Source of the DNA: an uncultured Flavobacteriaceae bacterium
GTDB taxonomy: Bacteria; Bacteroidota; Bacteroidia; Flavobacteriales; Flavobacteriaceae
NCBI GenBank assembly: GCA_947500435.1
Contig: CANMRV010000003.1
Span: forward strand, 62,001-126,000
DNA length: 64,000 nt
Direction of reading: 5' to 3'
A model generated the notes under the pieces. It saw only the letters and a list, made by a program, of their open reading frames with translations. It did no database searches and had not been told where the DNA came from. Below, in pieces: positions 1-8,962 of the stretch. Every line of letters begins with the position of its first letter. Position 1 is the stretch's first letter. The position numbers and the translations under genes were made by a program.

Positions 1-921
1 TTTCACGTCGCTGCCATGGCCTGTCCAGGTACTGAGGTTTATCGCTCCTCTCCCGTGATCTGTAGAAATTATAAAAACAGTATTGCCTTTGTAAAAAGGG
101 TCTTGCTGTGTAAAATTCCAAAGCTGTTTGATAAAAGCATCTGTGGTATTTGCTGATTTTAGGTAGGCATCATAATGACCACCATGTGCAAAATCATCGG
201 TTTCTCCATAGGCGATATATACCAATTCGGGATGGTTCTTTTTCATGTGCTCTATGGCATAATGATGGGTAAAAGCATCTAATCGAACGGTACTCCATGG
301 ACTAGGCACAGTAGGTTGCAATTCGTTCAAAAATTGTTCTCGCTGGGTCAAATCGCCTCCTTCTGCCAATTCAAATCCTGCGTTTACCGGAACTCCTGAA
401 CGTTCTTCGTTTACGATATAGGGGAAAACATCCCAACTGGCGAATGCTGCAACTTTACCCTTATATCTTAGGTCTTGGTTTGCGATTTCCAAGATTGTTT
501 TGTTCGGATTATTGATTTTGTCATTGCTATCGATTCTTTTGTCATCTGCAATACCTGATAAAATCTCATTATAACCAGGGTAGCTAAACCACATTTTGTT
601 GATCAAATCAACTTTGCTTCCTAGGTTTCTATTCCCATGAATTTGCCCCATTTGAACAACTTCTTTCCATAGAAAAGGGAACAAGACTTCCCGCCGTTCT
701 TTCGGGGAATCGCGCCAAAAACCATTTTTTAAATCCGTGGTATCCCCAACATATTCCTTGTTTGCGATTAAAAGGGGGTCGGCACCTGAGAAAAGTTCTT
801 GCCATCGTAGACCATCCAAAGTAATCAAAACTACTTTTTTATTTGATGATTCTTGAGCTATGGAATTGAACCCCAAAAAGAGTGTAATTACGACTACTGA
901 AAAAGACAAAACACGTTTCAT
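1..921 (-). CDS. alkaline-phosphatase-superfamily hydrolase (3' part beyond window)
   Basis: The gene starts with ATG at 919-921 on the minus strand and runs off the left edge, so 307 codons are visible. The N-terminus is a signal peptide ending near FNSIAQ, so the enzyme is exported. Visible metal-site motifs of the alkaline phosphatase/phosphodiesterase/sulfatase fold are LDGLRW (Asp about residue 36), TDDFAHGGHYDAYL (about 245-258), STDHGRG (about 288-294) and a terminal GHGSD. These place it in the type I phosphodiesterase or sulfatase-like branch. No Cys/Ser-x-Pro-x-Arg sulfatase signature is seen, so a phosphatase or phosphodiesterase is more likely. It is divergent from the Kelch lipoprotein. 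The exact substrate cannot be told. Confidence 0.75.
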   Translation of the reverse strand, partial: MKRVLSFSVVVITLFLGFNSIAQESSNKKVVLITLDGLRWQELFSGADPLLIANKEYVGDTTDLKNGFWRDSPKERREVLFPFLWKEVVQMGQIHGNRNLGSKVDLINKMWFSYPGYNEILSGIADDKRIDSNDKINNPNKTILEIANQDLRYKGKVAAFASWDVFPYIVNEERSGVPVNAGFELAEGGDLTQREQFLNELQPTVPSPWSTVRLDAFTHHYAIEHMKKNHPELVYIAYGETDDFAHGGHYDAYLKSANTTDAFIKQLWNFTQQDPFYKGNTVFIISTDHGRGAINLSTWTGHGSDVK

Positions 922-988
922 ATGGTTGATTTTTACACTAGTTTTGGGAAACTAGCCCAATAAAAATAATACTAAAGATTTTGAAACG

Positions 989-2002
989 ATGCTAAAGAAC
1001 ATTTTTTATGTCAGCTGTTTGTTCTTATTTGTTAATTGCAAGGAAGCTCAAAAAGAACTCGAAGTAGAAGTAGAAAACGAAGTTGCTGCCTTAGAATGGC
1101 AACCTGTGCTTTCCAATGACGAAAGTAAACCGGTTCAACGTCATGAAGCGGCATTCGTTAGAGTTGGTGAGAAGTTTTATCTGTTAGGAGGCAGAAGCAT
1201 ACGACCTGTTAGTATTTACGATACACAAACAGGCACTTGGACGGAGGGTACAGAACCTCCAATCGAAATGCACCATTTTCAACCCGTGGTTTACGACAAT
1301 AAAATCTATTGTATTTCTGCAATGACCGGCGGATGGCCCAACGAAACCCCAACAACCCATGTGTATATTTATGACCCAGTTACGGATGTTTGGAGCAAAG
1401 GAGATGAAATTCCCGAGGAAAGAAGAAGGGGTTCTACCGGGAATGTTCTTTACAATGGAAAAATCTATATCGCCTGCGGTATCAAAAACGGACATATAGG
1501 CGACCACAAAACATGGATGGATGTTTACGATCCACAAACTGGAAAATGGGAAGTCCTGGCTGATGCTCCGCGAGCGAGAGACCATTTTCAAGCCGTTTTG
1601 GTTGACGGGAAAATTGTGGCCCCTGCTGGAAGAAATACAGGGATAGAGCCTGATTCGCCTTTTGGAGGCGCAATCGCTGAAGTTGATGTCTATGATATTG
1701 CCTCGAATATTTGGAAGACCTTGCCCAACAACATTCCTACAAAGCGAGCTGGTAACGCGGCAATCTATTTTGGCGATGAGGTTTTAGTTGTTGGCGGGGA
1801 ATCTACCACCCAAGAAAAAGCACATGCGGAGGTAGAAGCACTTAATTTGACTACGAATGAATGGAGAACCCTTCCTTCATTAATCGAAGGACGCCATGGT
1901 TCAGGACTGTTAGAATTTGAAGGTGCGATTTACATCGCTTCTGGATGTGGAAATCGTGGGGGCAAACCCGAGCTTTTTACAATGGAGAAGTTTGGGAATT
2001 AA
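989..2002 (+). CDS. Kelch-repeat lipoprotein
   Basis: This is a 337-residue protein with a lipoprotein signal: a hydrophobic N-terminus ending in the lipobox LFVNC, so it should be anchored in the outer envelope. The body carries Kelch-type blades that recur about every 50 residues, for example FYLLGGRSIRPVSIYD, KIYCISAMTGG, KIYIACGIKNG and EVLVVGGEST, each followed by a YD(P)xT-W pattern. It should fold as a beta-propeller related to galactose oxidase/Kelch proteins. No catalytic residues can be assigned. The 67-bp gap to the divergent phosphatase-superfamily gene holds both promoters, which hints at joint action on an extracellular substrate. That link is inference. Confidence 0.75.
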   Translation: MLKNIFYVSCLFLFVNCKEAQKELEVEVENEVAALEWQPVLSNDESKPVQRHEAAFVRVGEKFYLLGGRSIRPVSIYDTQTGTWTEGTEPPIEMHHFQPVVYDNKIYCISAMTGGWPNETPTTHVYIYDPVTDVWSKGDEIPEERRRGSTGNVLYNGKIYIACGIKNGHIGDHKTWMDVYDPQTGKWEVLADAPRARDHFQAVLVDGKIVAPAGRNTGIEPDSPFGGAIAEVDVYDIASNIWKTLPNNIPTKRAGNAAIYFGDEVLVVGGESTTQEKAHAEVEALNLTTNEWRTLPSLIEGRHGSGLLEFEGAIYIASGCGNRGGKPELFTMEKFGN

Positions 2003-2324
2003 CGAACAGTAAATGAAACAAAGAATCGCACATTTAGCCTTAGTTGTAAAAAGTGACTAACTTCTTCATGGTATTGGACCTTCGGGATATTCAAAGAACC
2101 AGACACTTTAAATAAGAGAAGTGCAAAACAAAGGACGGATGCAACCGAACAACGTTGAAAAAAGAGTGTAAAAAAAGTTAATTGAATTGATTCGGTTTTT
2201 AACCATATTGACATTACCTAGATATTTCGTGCTAAACACCCCTTAGGTCTGTATTTTTATGACTCTCTATGAAATAAGTTTATTAACTTTGAGTTAAATT
2301 AAAAACTTTAAAACACAATTCAAT
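2003..2324. other. intergenic region with probable promoter for the YegP-like gene
   Basis: No convincing gene lies here; open frames are short and unlike neighbouring proteins. A good -7 element, TAACTTTG at 2284-2291, matches the Bacteroidetes TAnnTTTG consensus and sits 34 bp before the next ATG. No clear TTG is found 19-20 bp upstream. No terminator hairpin is evident after the Kelch gene. Confidence 0.5.
2284..2291 (+). promoter_or_regulatory. -7 promoter element of yegP-like gene
   Basis: TAACTTTG fits the Bacteroidetes -7 consensus TAnnTTTG. Transcription would begin about 2297, giving a 5' leader near 28 nt. The -33 element is not recognisable. Confidence 0.4.
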
Positions 2325-2654
2325 ATGGGTAAGTTCGAAATTAATAAAGATAAAGCCGGAAAATTTAGGTTTAATCTTAAAGCTGGCAATCACCAGGTTA
2401 TCTTAAGTAGTCAAGGTTATGCTACAAAGTCTGCTTGTGAAAACGGAATCGAATCTGTAAGGAAAAATTCCAAAGATGATAAAATGTTCGAAAGAAAAAA
2501 GGCTAAGGATGGTTCTCCTTATTTTAGTTTAAAATCTACCAATGGCCAAGTGATTGGGAGTAGTGAAATGTATTCTAGTACTTCGGCAATGTCGAAAGGT
2601 ATAGCTTCAATAAAAAAGAACGCTCCAAAAGCAACAGTTCAGGATAATTCGTAA
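2325..2654 (+). CDS. YegP-family protein (two DUF1508 repeats)
   Basis: This small 109-residue cytosolic protein is built of two similar halves. Residues 1-50 contain GKFRFNLKAGNHQVILSSQG and a following GIESVRKNS; residues 55-105 contain SPYFSLKSTNGQVIGSSE and GIASIKKNA. This tandem arrangement is the DUF1508/YegP fold, whose molecular role is not established. The gene is monocistronic: it has its own -7 element upstream and a rho-independent terminator 50 bp downstream. Length equals the family norm for two-repeat members. Confidence 0.85.
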   Translation: MGKFEINKDKAGKFRFNLKAGNHQVILSSQGYATKSACENGIESVRKNSKDDKMFERKKAKDGSPYFSLKSTNGQVIGSSEMYSSTSAMSKGIASIKKNAPKATVQDNS

Positions 2655-2703
2655 TATCTTTGGAAATCACTCATTGTACTTAGCAAAAGTGTTAGGTTCA
2701 ATA

Positions 2704-2736
2704 AAAAGGCAGCCCCTGCTAAGGCTGTCTTTTTTA
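2704..2736 (+). terminator. rho-independent terminator after yegP-like gene
   Basis: A stem AAGGCAGCC / GGCTGTCTT (one G-T pair) with a short loop is followed by a run of six T. Confidence 0.75.
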
Positions 2737-2791
2737 TTTGCCAATTTTTTAATTGGAAAAACAACGAAATGAAAGTTCAAAAAAAGGATTC

Positions 2792-5377
2792 TTATTCCTC
2801 CCCATCCTCTTTAATAGAAATATCCTTTCGAAACGGAATAAATAGCGGGTCAACATCTTCTGTTTCCCCTACAACGGCTTCAATCTCCCTTTTCAAATAG
2901 TTGAGGTGGGCAATGGTCAATCTGTCCGTCATCACGGGAATAGTTCTTTTTATCTTTCCTTGAAGCGTTAAAAGATTGTCAAGCGCCAATGAACGAACAT
3001 CGGTGTTGGAGGTATATCCTTTGGACAATTCCGCCAAGAGTCCTTCAACAAAGCCTTCGGTAACATCAGGTTTGTAAAGCGCGATCATATTGGAAACATA
3101 GGATTTCTGCAATTTTCTTTTGTAGGCATTGGTTTGATAAAATACATTCATGTCACCCCAGACCAATTGGTTTAAGTCATCGATATAATCTTCAGGGCGA
3201 TATGGATTTTCGTCTTCATAACGCTCCGAAATAAAAGTCATTCTGCTAAGTCGACTCCCACCAAGGAGATTCATCATCACGCTTTCCATGGTCTTGGTTA
3301 CCGATTCTTTTGAACGCGGAGACTGTATGGCGTTGAGGATATCGTTCCGCATCAACCATTCGGGTTCTTTAAAAATATAGTTGTTCAAGAATACCAAGGC
3401 CTGCTTTTGCGTCTGAATATCAACAGGGCGGTATACTTCACCTTCTTCCCCCATGGTTTTGGGAGTCACATAGATTCCGCCAATATTTTTGGTGACATGA
3501 AAAATGTAATCGCTGTACTGATTGACCAAATCTTTGTAGATCTGATCTAGGTTGGAAAAGTCATCGCTATCACTTTCTTTTACCCATTCCTTAATACATG
3601 GAGCGATTCGTTGTAGATTCAAGATTCCATACATACTTGCCTCCATGGCATTGTCACCAAGATCTTCGGTCTGCGACCTAGGATCAAAATCACGACCTTC
3701 GCCACCAAACCAAAGTCTGCGATTATTGGTCACGCTGTCAACAATCATTTGACTCAATAATTCCCGTTCTTCGCTACGATCCAATTCCTGAGGAAATTTG
3801 GAATACCCCCATTGAATGGCCCATTTGTCATAAGCACCGATACGAGGCATTAAATCTTCTACTGGAATATTATCTTCTGGCTGAGCTACATAGTTGAATC
3901 GAGCATAGTCCATTATGGAACTGGTATGGCCATTCTTTTTTAACCATTCTGCATCACGTAATTTTTCAACCGGAGTCGCCGAACTGGCGCCCATATTGTG
4001 GCGTAGACCTAACGTATGGCCAACTTCATGGGAGCTTACAAAACGAATAAGGTTACCCATAAGATCGGTGTCAAATTCCATTTGTTGTGCTCTAAAATCA
4101 ACCGCTCCAGCCTGCACCATATACCAACTATGCAATAGGTTCATTAAGTTATGATACCAACCGATATGACTTTCTAAAATTTCACCACTACGGGGGTCTA
4201 CAATATTAGGTCCGTATGCATTCTTCGAAGGAGAGGCGAAATATCGAAGTACAGAAAAACGAGCGTCTTCCAAACTCATGGAGGGGTCATTTTCGGGCCA
4301 TTCCATGCCCATAATGGCATTTTTGAAACCAGCTTGTTCAAAGGCTACTTGCCAATCATTGATACCTTGAATTAAATAAGGCCGCCATTTTTTAGGGGTT
4401 GCCGGGTCGATATAGTAGATTATAGGTTTTTTGGGTTCTACCAATTCACCTTGTTTCCATTTTTCCACGTCTTCCGGCTTGGGTTCCAATCTCCAACGAT
4501 GGATATAGGTATTCCGATCTACCTTTTGCTGGTCATCTCCATACTCCAAATACGAACTTGCAAAGTATCCAACACGGGCATCTGCATAGCGCTTTTGCAT
4601 AGGTTCTTTGGGCAACAATATAAAGGAGTTGTTGATTTCCAAGGTTACTACTCCGGCGAGCACTGCGGCTGGCAAAGCTTTTTTTCGTTTTCCTTTTACA
4701 GATTTAGCCTTATAAGTTTTTACTGTTTTGATTTCCGTATTTATAGGGAAGGAATTGATTTCTTTTGTATAAGACTTGTCCTTTTCAATTCCTAAAAGCT
4801 TGTAGGAGTCTTTCTGCGGATTACTTAATGCCAATAACGGATTTTCACTATTCAAAAATGAAGTAACTTCAATCAAATGCGTTGCTTTCTTTTCATGGGA
4901 AGCCTTAATGTCAAAGGCCTCGAGAATTGGAGTGATGTTTGAATTGTTCACTGCTTTTGAAATCGCATCATTTTCATCGGCATCACTCACCAGAGTAGCT
5001 ATGCGAAGAAATATGTTGTTGGTAGGCCCTTTTTCAAAAACGATGGTATTTTCAGAGATTTTCTCTCCCCCATAGTTGCCCGCCCCTGATGGAGTTTTTA
5101 TAAACCGGGTAACAACTAGAATTTCACGATTGAATAAACTGTCTGGAATTTCGAAATAGTACTTTTCTCCCACTCTATGTACATCGAAAAGCCCTTTTTG
5201 AGAAATAGCGTCTTTCGTAATAATGCGGTCAAACCCCTTAGTTTTACTAACAGATTGATCTCCAGATACAGCGGAAGAATTCTTGTTGCCAAAAATTCCC
5301 AAAGTGCTACAGGAAGTATTCAACAATACCAAACCAACAATTAGGACAAAGAGTCTCATAAGTAGCGAACGTGTCAA
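2792..5377 (-). CDS. zinc-dependent metalloprotease, lipoprotein (DUF5117/DUF4953 type)
   Basis: This 861-residue protein has a lipobox signal (hydrophobic segment to LLNTSC, residues 7-23), so it is probably envelope-anchored. The metzincin zinc motif HEVGHTLGLRH spans residues 450-460 (HExxHxxGxxH), followed by a Met-turn candidate in SSIMDYARFN about 30 residues later. The N-terminal third matches the DUF5118/DUF5117 style (VGEKYYFEIPDSLFNREILV), and the C-terminal part is helical as in DUF4953. Such large zinc-dependent metalloproteases are common in Bacteroidetes and act outside the cytoplasm; substrates are unknown. It stands alone, with an intergenic region on each side. Confidence 0.85.
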   Translation of the reverse strand: MTRSLLMRLFVLIVGLVLLNTSCSTLGIFGNKNSSAVSGDQSVSKTKGFDRIITKDAISQKGLFDVHRVGEKYYFEIPDSLFNREILVVTRFIKTPSGAGNYGGEKISENTIVFEKGPTNNIFLRIATLVSDADENDAISKAVNNSNITPILEAFDIKASHEKKATHLIEVTSFLNSENPLLALSNPQKDSYKLLGIEKDKSYTKEINSFPINTEIKTVKTYKAKSVKGKRKKALPAAVLAGVVTLEINNSFILLPKEPMQKRYADARVGYFASSYLEYGDDQQKVDRNTYIHRWRLEPKPEDVEKWKQGELVEPKKPIIYYIDPATPKKWRPYLIQGINDWQVAFEQAGFKNAIMGMEWPENDPSMSLEDARFSVLRYFASPSKNAYGPNIVDPRSGEILESHIGWYHNLMNLLHSWYMVQAGAVDFRAQQMEFDTDLMGNLIRFVSSHEVGHTLGLRHNMGASSATPVEKLRDAEWLKKNGHTSSIMDYARFNYVAQPEDNIPVEDLMPRIGAYDKWAIQWGYSKFPQELDRSEERELLSQMIVDSVTNNRRLWFGGEGRDFDPRSQTEDLGDNAMEASMYGILNLQRIAPCIKEWVKESDSDDFSNLDQIYKDLVNQYSDYIFHVTKNIGGIYVTPKTMGEEGEVYRPVDIQTQKQALVFLNNYIFKEPEWLMRNDILNAIQSPRSKESVTKTMESVMMNLLGGSRLSRMTFISERYEDENPYRPEDYIDDLNQLVWGDMNVFYQTNAYKRKLQKSYVSNMIALYKPDVTEGFVEGLLAELSKGYTSNTDVRSLALDNLLTLQGKIKRTIPVMTDRLTIAHLNYLKREIEAVVGETEDVDPLFIPFRKDISIKEDGEE

Positions 5378-5724
5378 TTTTTAGTTTCGTATGAAGTGGC
5401 TGGGTCGGGGTATCTATTTAACATAATTGTACCTAAACAATACGTTATAAGTAACATAGATAGATGACTAAGATACAATTATTCGTAAAATGTCAATGAC
5501 AATTAAATAAAACATGCGCTGAGAGTGGTGCTTATGACATTCGTATATTTTGATAGCTTTGCCCATCGAATTATTTGCTGATCGTCGGTATATGTTTGAT
5601 TTTGAAAGAGTTTGTGCGGAAAATTAATAACTTATTTTTTAAAAAGTTGTACCTTGCAATCCCCTATTTTAAACCCCAATACTATCTTATCAAGATTTAG
5701 TCTTGTTGCTAAAAAACAAATGTC
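5378..5724. other. intergenic region upstream of the GTPase operon
   Basis: This 347-bp stretch is between the divergent metalloprotease and the signalling operon. No plausible gene is seen. TACCTTGC at 5650-5657 resembles a -7 element (TAnnTTTG with one mismatch) and could be the operon promoter, with a leader of roughly 60 nt. No -33 TTG is found at the expected spacing, so this call is weak. Confidence 0.35.
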
Positions 5725-6084
5725 ATGACCAAAAACAATAAGCCCATGTTCAAATTAGAGGACAAAATAGAGAGCTCTGCCTCAAAGATTGATCTTATCA
5801 AGAATCTGATATTTGGTGAAACTATTCAAGAATATGATACAGAGTTCGATGCTCTTAAAAAAGACATTCTCCAAAAAAAGAAGGTTTTAGAAGATCTTGT
5901 TGAAGAGATTCGTTCAGACTTAAATACTACGCTAGATAGCGTATCTACAGACGTAAACATTCGAATTACTGAATTGGAAAAGAATCTATCTGAGAAAATC
6001 GATGATATCGAAACCGACAAAGTCAATAAGAAAATGCTCGGCAAGCTATTGGTCGATTTGGGCGAGAAAATAGCTCAAAAATAG
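5725..6084 (+). CDS. coiled-coil protein, first gene of GTPase operon
   Basis: This is a 119-residue, charged, entirely helical protein without signal peptide or membrane segment. Heptad-like Leu/Ile spacing from about residue 45 to 110 (KKKVLEDLVEEIRSDL, ITELEKNLSEKIDDIE) predicts a long coiled coil. A short N-terminal motif, LIKNLIFGETIQEYD, is echoed in the next protein as ILKDILFADEHEFEQ, so the two probably share a common N-terminal element. The gap to the next gene is only 2-8 nt, implying co-transcription. I do not recognise a named family. Context suggests a scaffold or adaptor for the GTPase downstream. Confidence 0.7.
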   Translation: MTKNNKPMFKLEDKIESSASKIDLIKNLIFGETIQEYDTEFDALKKDILQKKKVLEDLVEEIRSDLNTTLDSVSTDVNIRITELEKNLSEKIDDIETDKVNKKMLGKLLVDLGEKIAQK

Positions 6085-6092
6085 AATTGAAG

Positions 6093-6956
6093 ATGTATCC
6101 TAAAATGGATGAAAAAGACAGGCTTGAGATTCTCAAGGATATTCTCTTTGCCGATGAACATGAGTTCGAGCAGCGTGTTTCACAGCGAATCGAGATTTTG
6201 GAGCAAACCATCAACGAGCGTAAAAATCTCTCGGAGAAGGTAGATCCGATAATCGAACATCAGATTAATGAGTTCAAAGAAAGTATCCCTGAAACTCTGG
6301 GCCCTGCAATTACCGAAACCCTTAAGAAAGAAATTAGGATTAATAAAGATGCAGTCGTTGATGCGCTTTATCCTATTTTAGGTAAACTTGTTAAGAAGTA
6401 CGTAGCTCAAGAAATGAAACTGCTTTCAGAGAAAATGAATAGCCAGCTAAGTTTTTTATCTTTCTTCAAACGCAAATTTAAATCGGGGGTTACTGGTCAA
6501 AATGAAAATGAGATTATGCTTGGTGATTTAGCAACGGCAAGTATTCAACAAGTACTTCTTATAGAAAAAGATTCTGGAATCTTAAAAGCAAGTTATTCGA
6601 AATCAGATGCCATGGATGAAGAAATGGTCTCTGGAATGTTGACTGCTATCAAATCTTTTGTTGAGGATGCATTTAATCAGAGAAATCAAGAACTCGAGTC
6701 GATAGAATATGAATTATACGAAATTCATTTACAGAGTTTTGCGACTCACTATATCGCGGTGGTTATTTCTGGCAACTATATGTTAAGCGCTAAAAATAAA
6801 CTTCAAGATATCATTTTTGACTTTTATCACAGTTTCATGGCCATGAATCTAGATTTGGTCTTTGAAACTAAAAATGCGAAAAAAAGTATCGTTCCAGTTC
6901 CGAAATCTCGAATAGAAAGAGAATTGGCAAAATATTTTGGCAATGCAAAGCTCTAA
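6093..6956 (+). CDS. coiled-coil protein with longin/roadblock-like C-terminal domain
   Basis: The frame opens with TTG at 6087, but ATG at 6093 is the better start, giving 287 residues. It is soluble, with no signal or membrane helix. Residues 1-75 are helical and begin with the ILKDILFADE motif shared with the preceding gene. About residues 75-140 (IRINKDAVVDALYPILGKLV) resemble the segment found in some bacterial OmpA-type proteins. About residues 140-265 form an alternating strand/helix unit (IQQVLLIEKDSGILKASY, EEMVSGMLTAIKSFVEDAF, HYIAVVISG) that looks like a longin/roadblock-type fold. These folds commonly bind small GTPases, and a GTPase gene overlaps its 3' end by 20 nt. No OmpA peptidoglycan domain is present. 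Fold assignment is inference. Confidence 0.65.
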   Translation: MYPKMDEKDRLEILKDILFADEHEFEQRVSQRIEILEQTINERKNLSEKVDPIIEHQINEFKESIPETLGPAITETLKKEIRINKDAVVDALYPILGKLVKKYVAQEMKLLSEKMNSQLSFLSFFKRKFKSGVTGQNENEIMLGDLATASIQQVLLIEKDSGILKASYSKSDAMDEEMVSGMLTAIKSFVEDAFNQRNQELESIEYELYEIHLQSFATHYIAVVISGNYMLSAKNKLQDIIFDFYHSFMAMNLDLVFETKNAKKSIVPVPKSRIERELAKYFGNAKL

Positions 6957-7440
6957 GAAAATTGTTGTGTTGGGCCACTTTGGTGTTGGCAAAACTTCAT
7001 TGATACGCAGATTCGTTACTGATACTTTTTCCGATAACTATAAGGTCACTATAGGAGTACATATCACAAAAAAAGTGGTTGAAATTTCTCCTGACGATAC
7101 CATTTCTTTGATTTTGTGGGATTTGGAAGGAACAGACGATATCGAATCAATCCGAAATGCATATTTATTAGGAACACATGGTGTTGTCTTTGTATTCGAC
7201 ATCACAAGACCCTCCACTTTTCAGCACCTAAATAATGATTTAAAGATTGTTTCTTCGAAAATTCCCAATGTTCCTTTCCTGGTTGTAGGCAATAAGACTG
7301 ATCTGGTTGCCCCCAGTGAATTAAAATCCGTATTTGATGAAAATAACATTTCTGTAGACTTTTTTACTAGTGCTAAAACAGGCGATGCCGTGAATGATCT
7401 GTTCTCGAAATTAGCGAATCAATTAGTTAGCGATGCTTGA
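6937..7440 (+). CDS. Ras/Rab-like small GTPase
   Basis: This 167-residue protein shows a complete set of G motifs: P-loop GHFGVGKT (residues 13-20), switch I Thr38 in VTIG, G3 WDLEG (61-65), G4 NKTD (119-122) and G5 TSAK (144-147). The residue equivalent to catalytic Gln61 of Ras is Thr66 (GTDD instead of GQE), so intrinsic hydrolysis is expected to be slow unless a partner supplies a residue. No C-terminal lipidation signal or membrane segment is present. The start overlaps the longin-like gene by 20 nt (an alternative ATG lies at 6943), and the stop overlaps the kinase start, so the four genes are translationally coupled. It probably switches the adjacent histidine kinase. Confidence 0.85.
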   Translation: MAMQSSKKIVVLGHFGVGKTSLIRRFVTDTFSDNYKVTIGVHITKKVVEISPDDTISLILWDLEGTDDIESIRNAYLLGTHGVVFVFDITRPSTFQHLNNDLKIVSSKIPNVPFLVVGNKTDLVAPSELKSVFDENNISVDFFTSAKTGDAVNDLFSKLANQLVSDA

Positions 7441-8962
7441 GAAATACCGAGAACAATATATCAATAGAAGCATACAGTTCACTTTTGTTGATCAAAAAGG
7501 TATTGTTGTTGAAAGTGATGAGGTTCTTTTTGAGCTGAAAACAGGAAGCTCAATTTATGAGTTCCACCCATTTTTCGAAAGCTTAGGGGCCATTCTTGAA
7601 AGTCCGGAGGAAGAGATTAGCTTCCATTGCGTGCATCTTTCTTTGGAAGAGGATTTATTAATAACAGATATTAAGGCACTCAAGAAGACGGATGGGCTGC
7701 TTCTAATCATATATGACCTTACGCAGCATTACAATTCATACCAATTGGCTACTCAAGCGCGTAATGAATCTATTATCAAAACAGAACTTACGGTAATCAA
7801 GAACCTTGAATTAGAAGAAAGGGAACTTTTTAAAAACCGCTTCATTCAAAATTTCAGCCACGAGCTTAGAAACCCTTTAACTAGTATTATTTCGATCGCC
7901 AAGATTATTGGAGACACAGAATTGAATGGCGGACAAAAGAAAATGTTAGATTTTCTTATGGAGTCTAGCGACAATCTAAAATTGCTGCTCGAAGACATCC
8001 TGAGTATAAGTATGATTGCTTCTGGGAAATTGAAACTTGATGTTAAAATTTTCAGCCTATATCAACTGCTTGAGTTATTAGAATTTACCTACAGTTCGAA
8101 AGCAAGGGAAAAGGGCTTGGAGTTTATGCTCAAAAGGAACTCAAAAATACCTGAGTTTATTGAGGGGGATCGCTTAAGATTATTTCAAGTCCTCACGAAT
8201 TTATTGGACAATGCAATAAAGTATAGTGAAAGCGGTAAAGTTTCACTTGAATTGTTATTTAACCAAAAAAGAGCAAACCGGATAAGTATGAGGTTTCAGG
8301 TTACCGATACTGGCGCAGGAATTCCGGAGGAAAGTTTGACGACAATTTTTGAAAGCTTCACAAGATTAAGGTCTTCTGAAAAGCAAGGCGGAACAGGTTT
8401 AGGACTTTCTATAGTTAACGGACTGCTTGAACTTATGGGAAGTGAAATAAAGGTGGATTCTACTCTTGGTGAGGGATCGGTATTTTATTTTGACATTGTT
8501 TTGAAATACCCATTGCAACTTGCTTCCAAATCTTTATTGAAGGTAGCAGACAAAAAACAAGCGAAAATAAAAAAGCCAAAAGAAGGTGTTAGATTCAAGT
8601 TGTTGCTTGTAGAAGATGATTTAGCAATACAGACTGTACTGTTCAAATTTTTGATGAATACGAAACATTTTTACGTTGACTTTGTTGATGATGGAGACCA
8701 GGTAATGTCAAAAATTGTAAGCGAGCAATACGATATCATATTGATGGATGTGAAGTTACCCAATACAAATGGAGATGAGATTACAAGGCAAATTAGAAAT
8801 TTTCCGTTTAAGAATATTAAAGACATTCCTATAGTAGGCATCACTGCGAATGCTTATGAAGAGAACATCAAAAGTTATCTAAATGCAGGCATGAATGCTG
8901 TCTTATCAAAACCATTTGAAGAGGAGTTGCTCATTGAAACTATATATAAATTTTTGAAATAA
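7433..8962 (+). CDS. soluble hybrid histidine kinase with receiver domain
   Basis: This 509-residue protein has no membrane segment. Residues 1-105 form a PAS-like sensor (FTFVDQKGIVVES, LLLIIYDLTQHY), and residues 105-135 are a coiled linker. HisKA carries the phospho-acceptor His143 in FSHELRNPLT. HATPase has the N box (NLLDNAIKYSE, about 256-266), DTGAGIP, and GTGLGLSIV. A C-terminal receiver (about 388-509) has acidic Asp395/396, phospho-acceptor Asp439 in LMDVKLP, and Lys493 in LSKPF. Output beyond the receiver is not visible, so a separate phosphotransferase or regulator elsewhere is needed. The start ATG overlaps the GTPase stop. An intracellular input via the GTPase is a reasonable inference. 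Confidence 0.9.
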   Translation: MLEKYREQYINRSIQFTFVDQKGIVVESDEVLFELKTGSSIYEFHPFFESLGAILESPEEEISFHCVHLSLEEDLLITDIKALKKTDGLLLIIYDLTQHYNSYQLATQARNESIIKTELTVIKNLELEERELFKNRFIQNFSHELRNPLTSIISIAKIIGDTELNGGQKKMLDFLMESSDNLKLLLEDILSISMIASGKLKLDVKIFSLYQLLELLEFTYSSKAREKGLEFMLKRNSKIPEFIEGDRLRLFQVLTNLLDNAIKYSESGKVSLELLFNQKRANRISMRFQVTDTGAGIPEESLTTIFESFTRLRSSEKQGGTGLGLSIVNGLLELMGSEIKVDSTLGEGSVFYFDIVLKYPLQLASKSLLKVADKKQAKIKKPKEGVRFKLLLVEDDLAIQTVLFKFLMNTKHFYVDFVDDGDQVMSKIVSEQYDIILMDVKLPNTNGDEITRQIRNFPFKNIKDIPIVGITANAYEENIKSYLNAGMNAVLSKPFEEELLIETIYKFLK

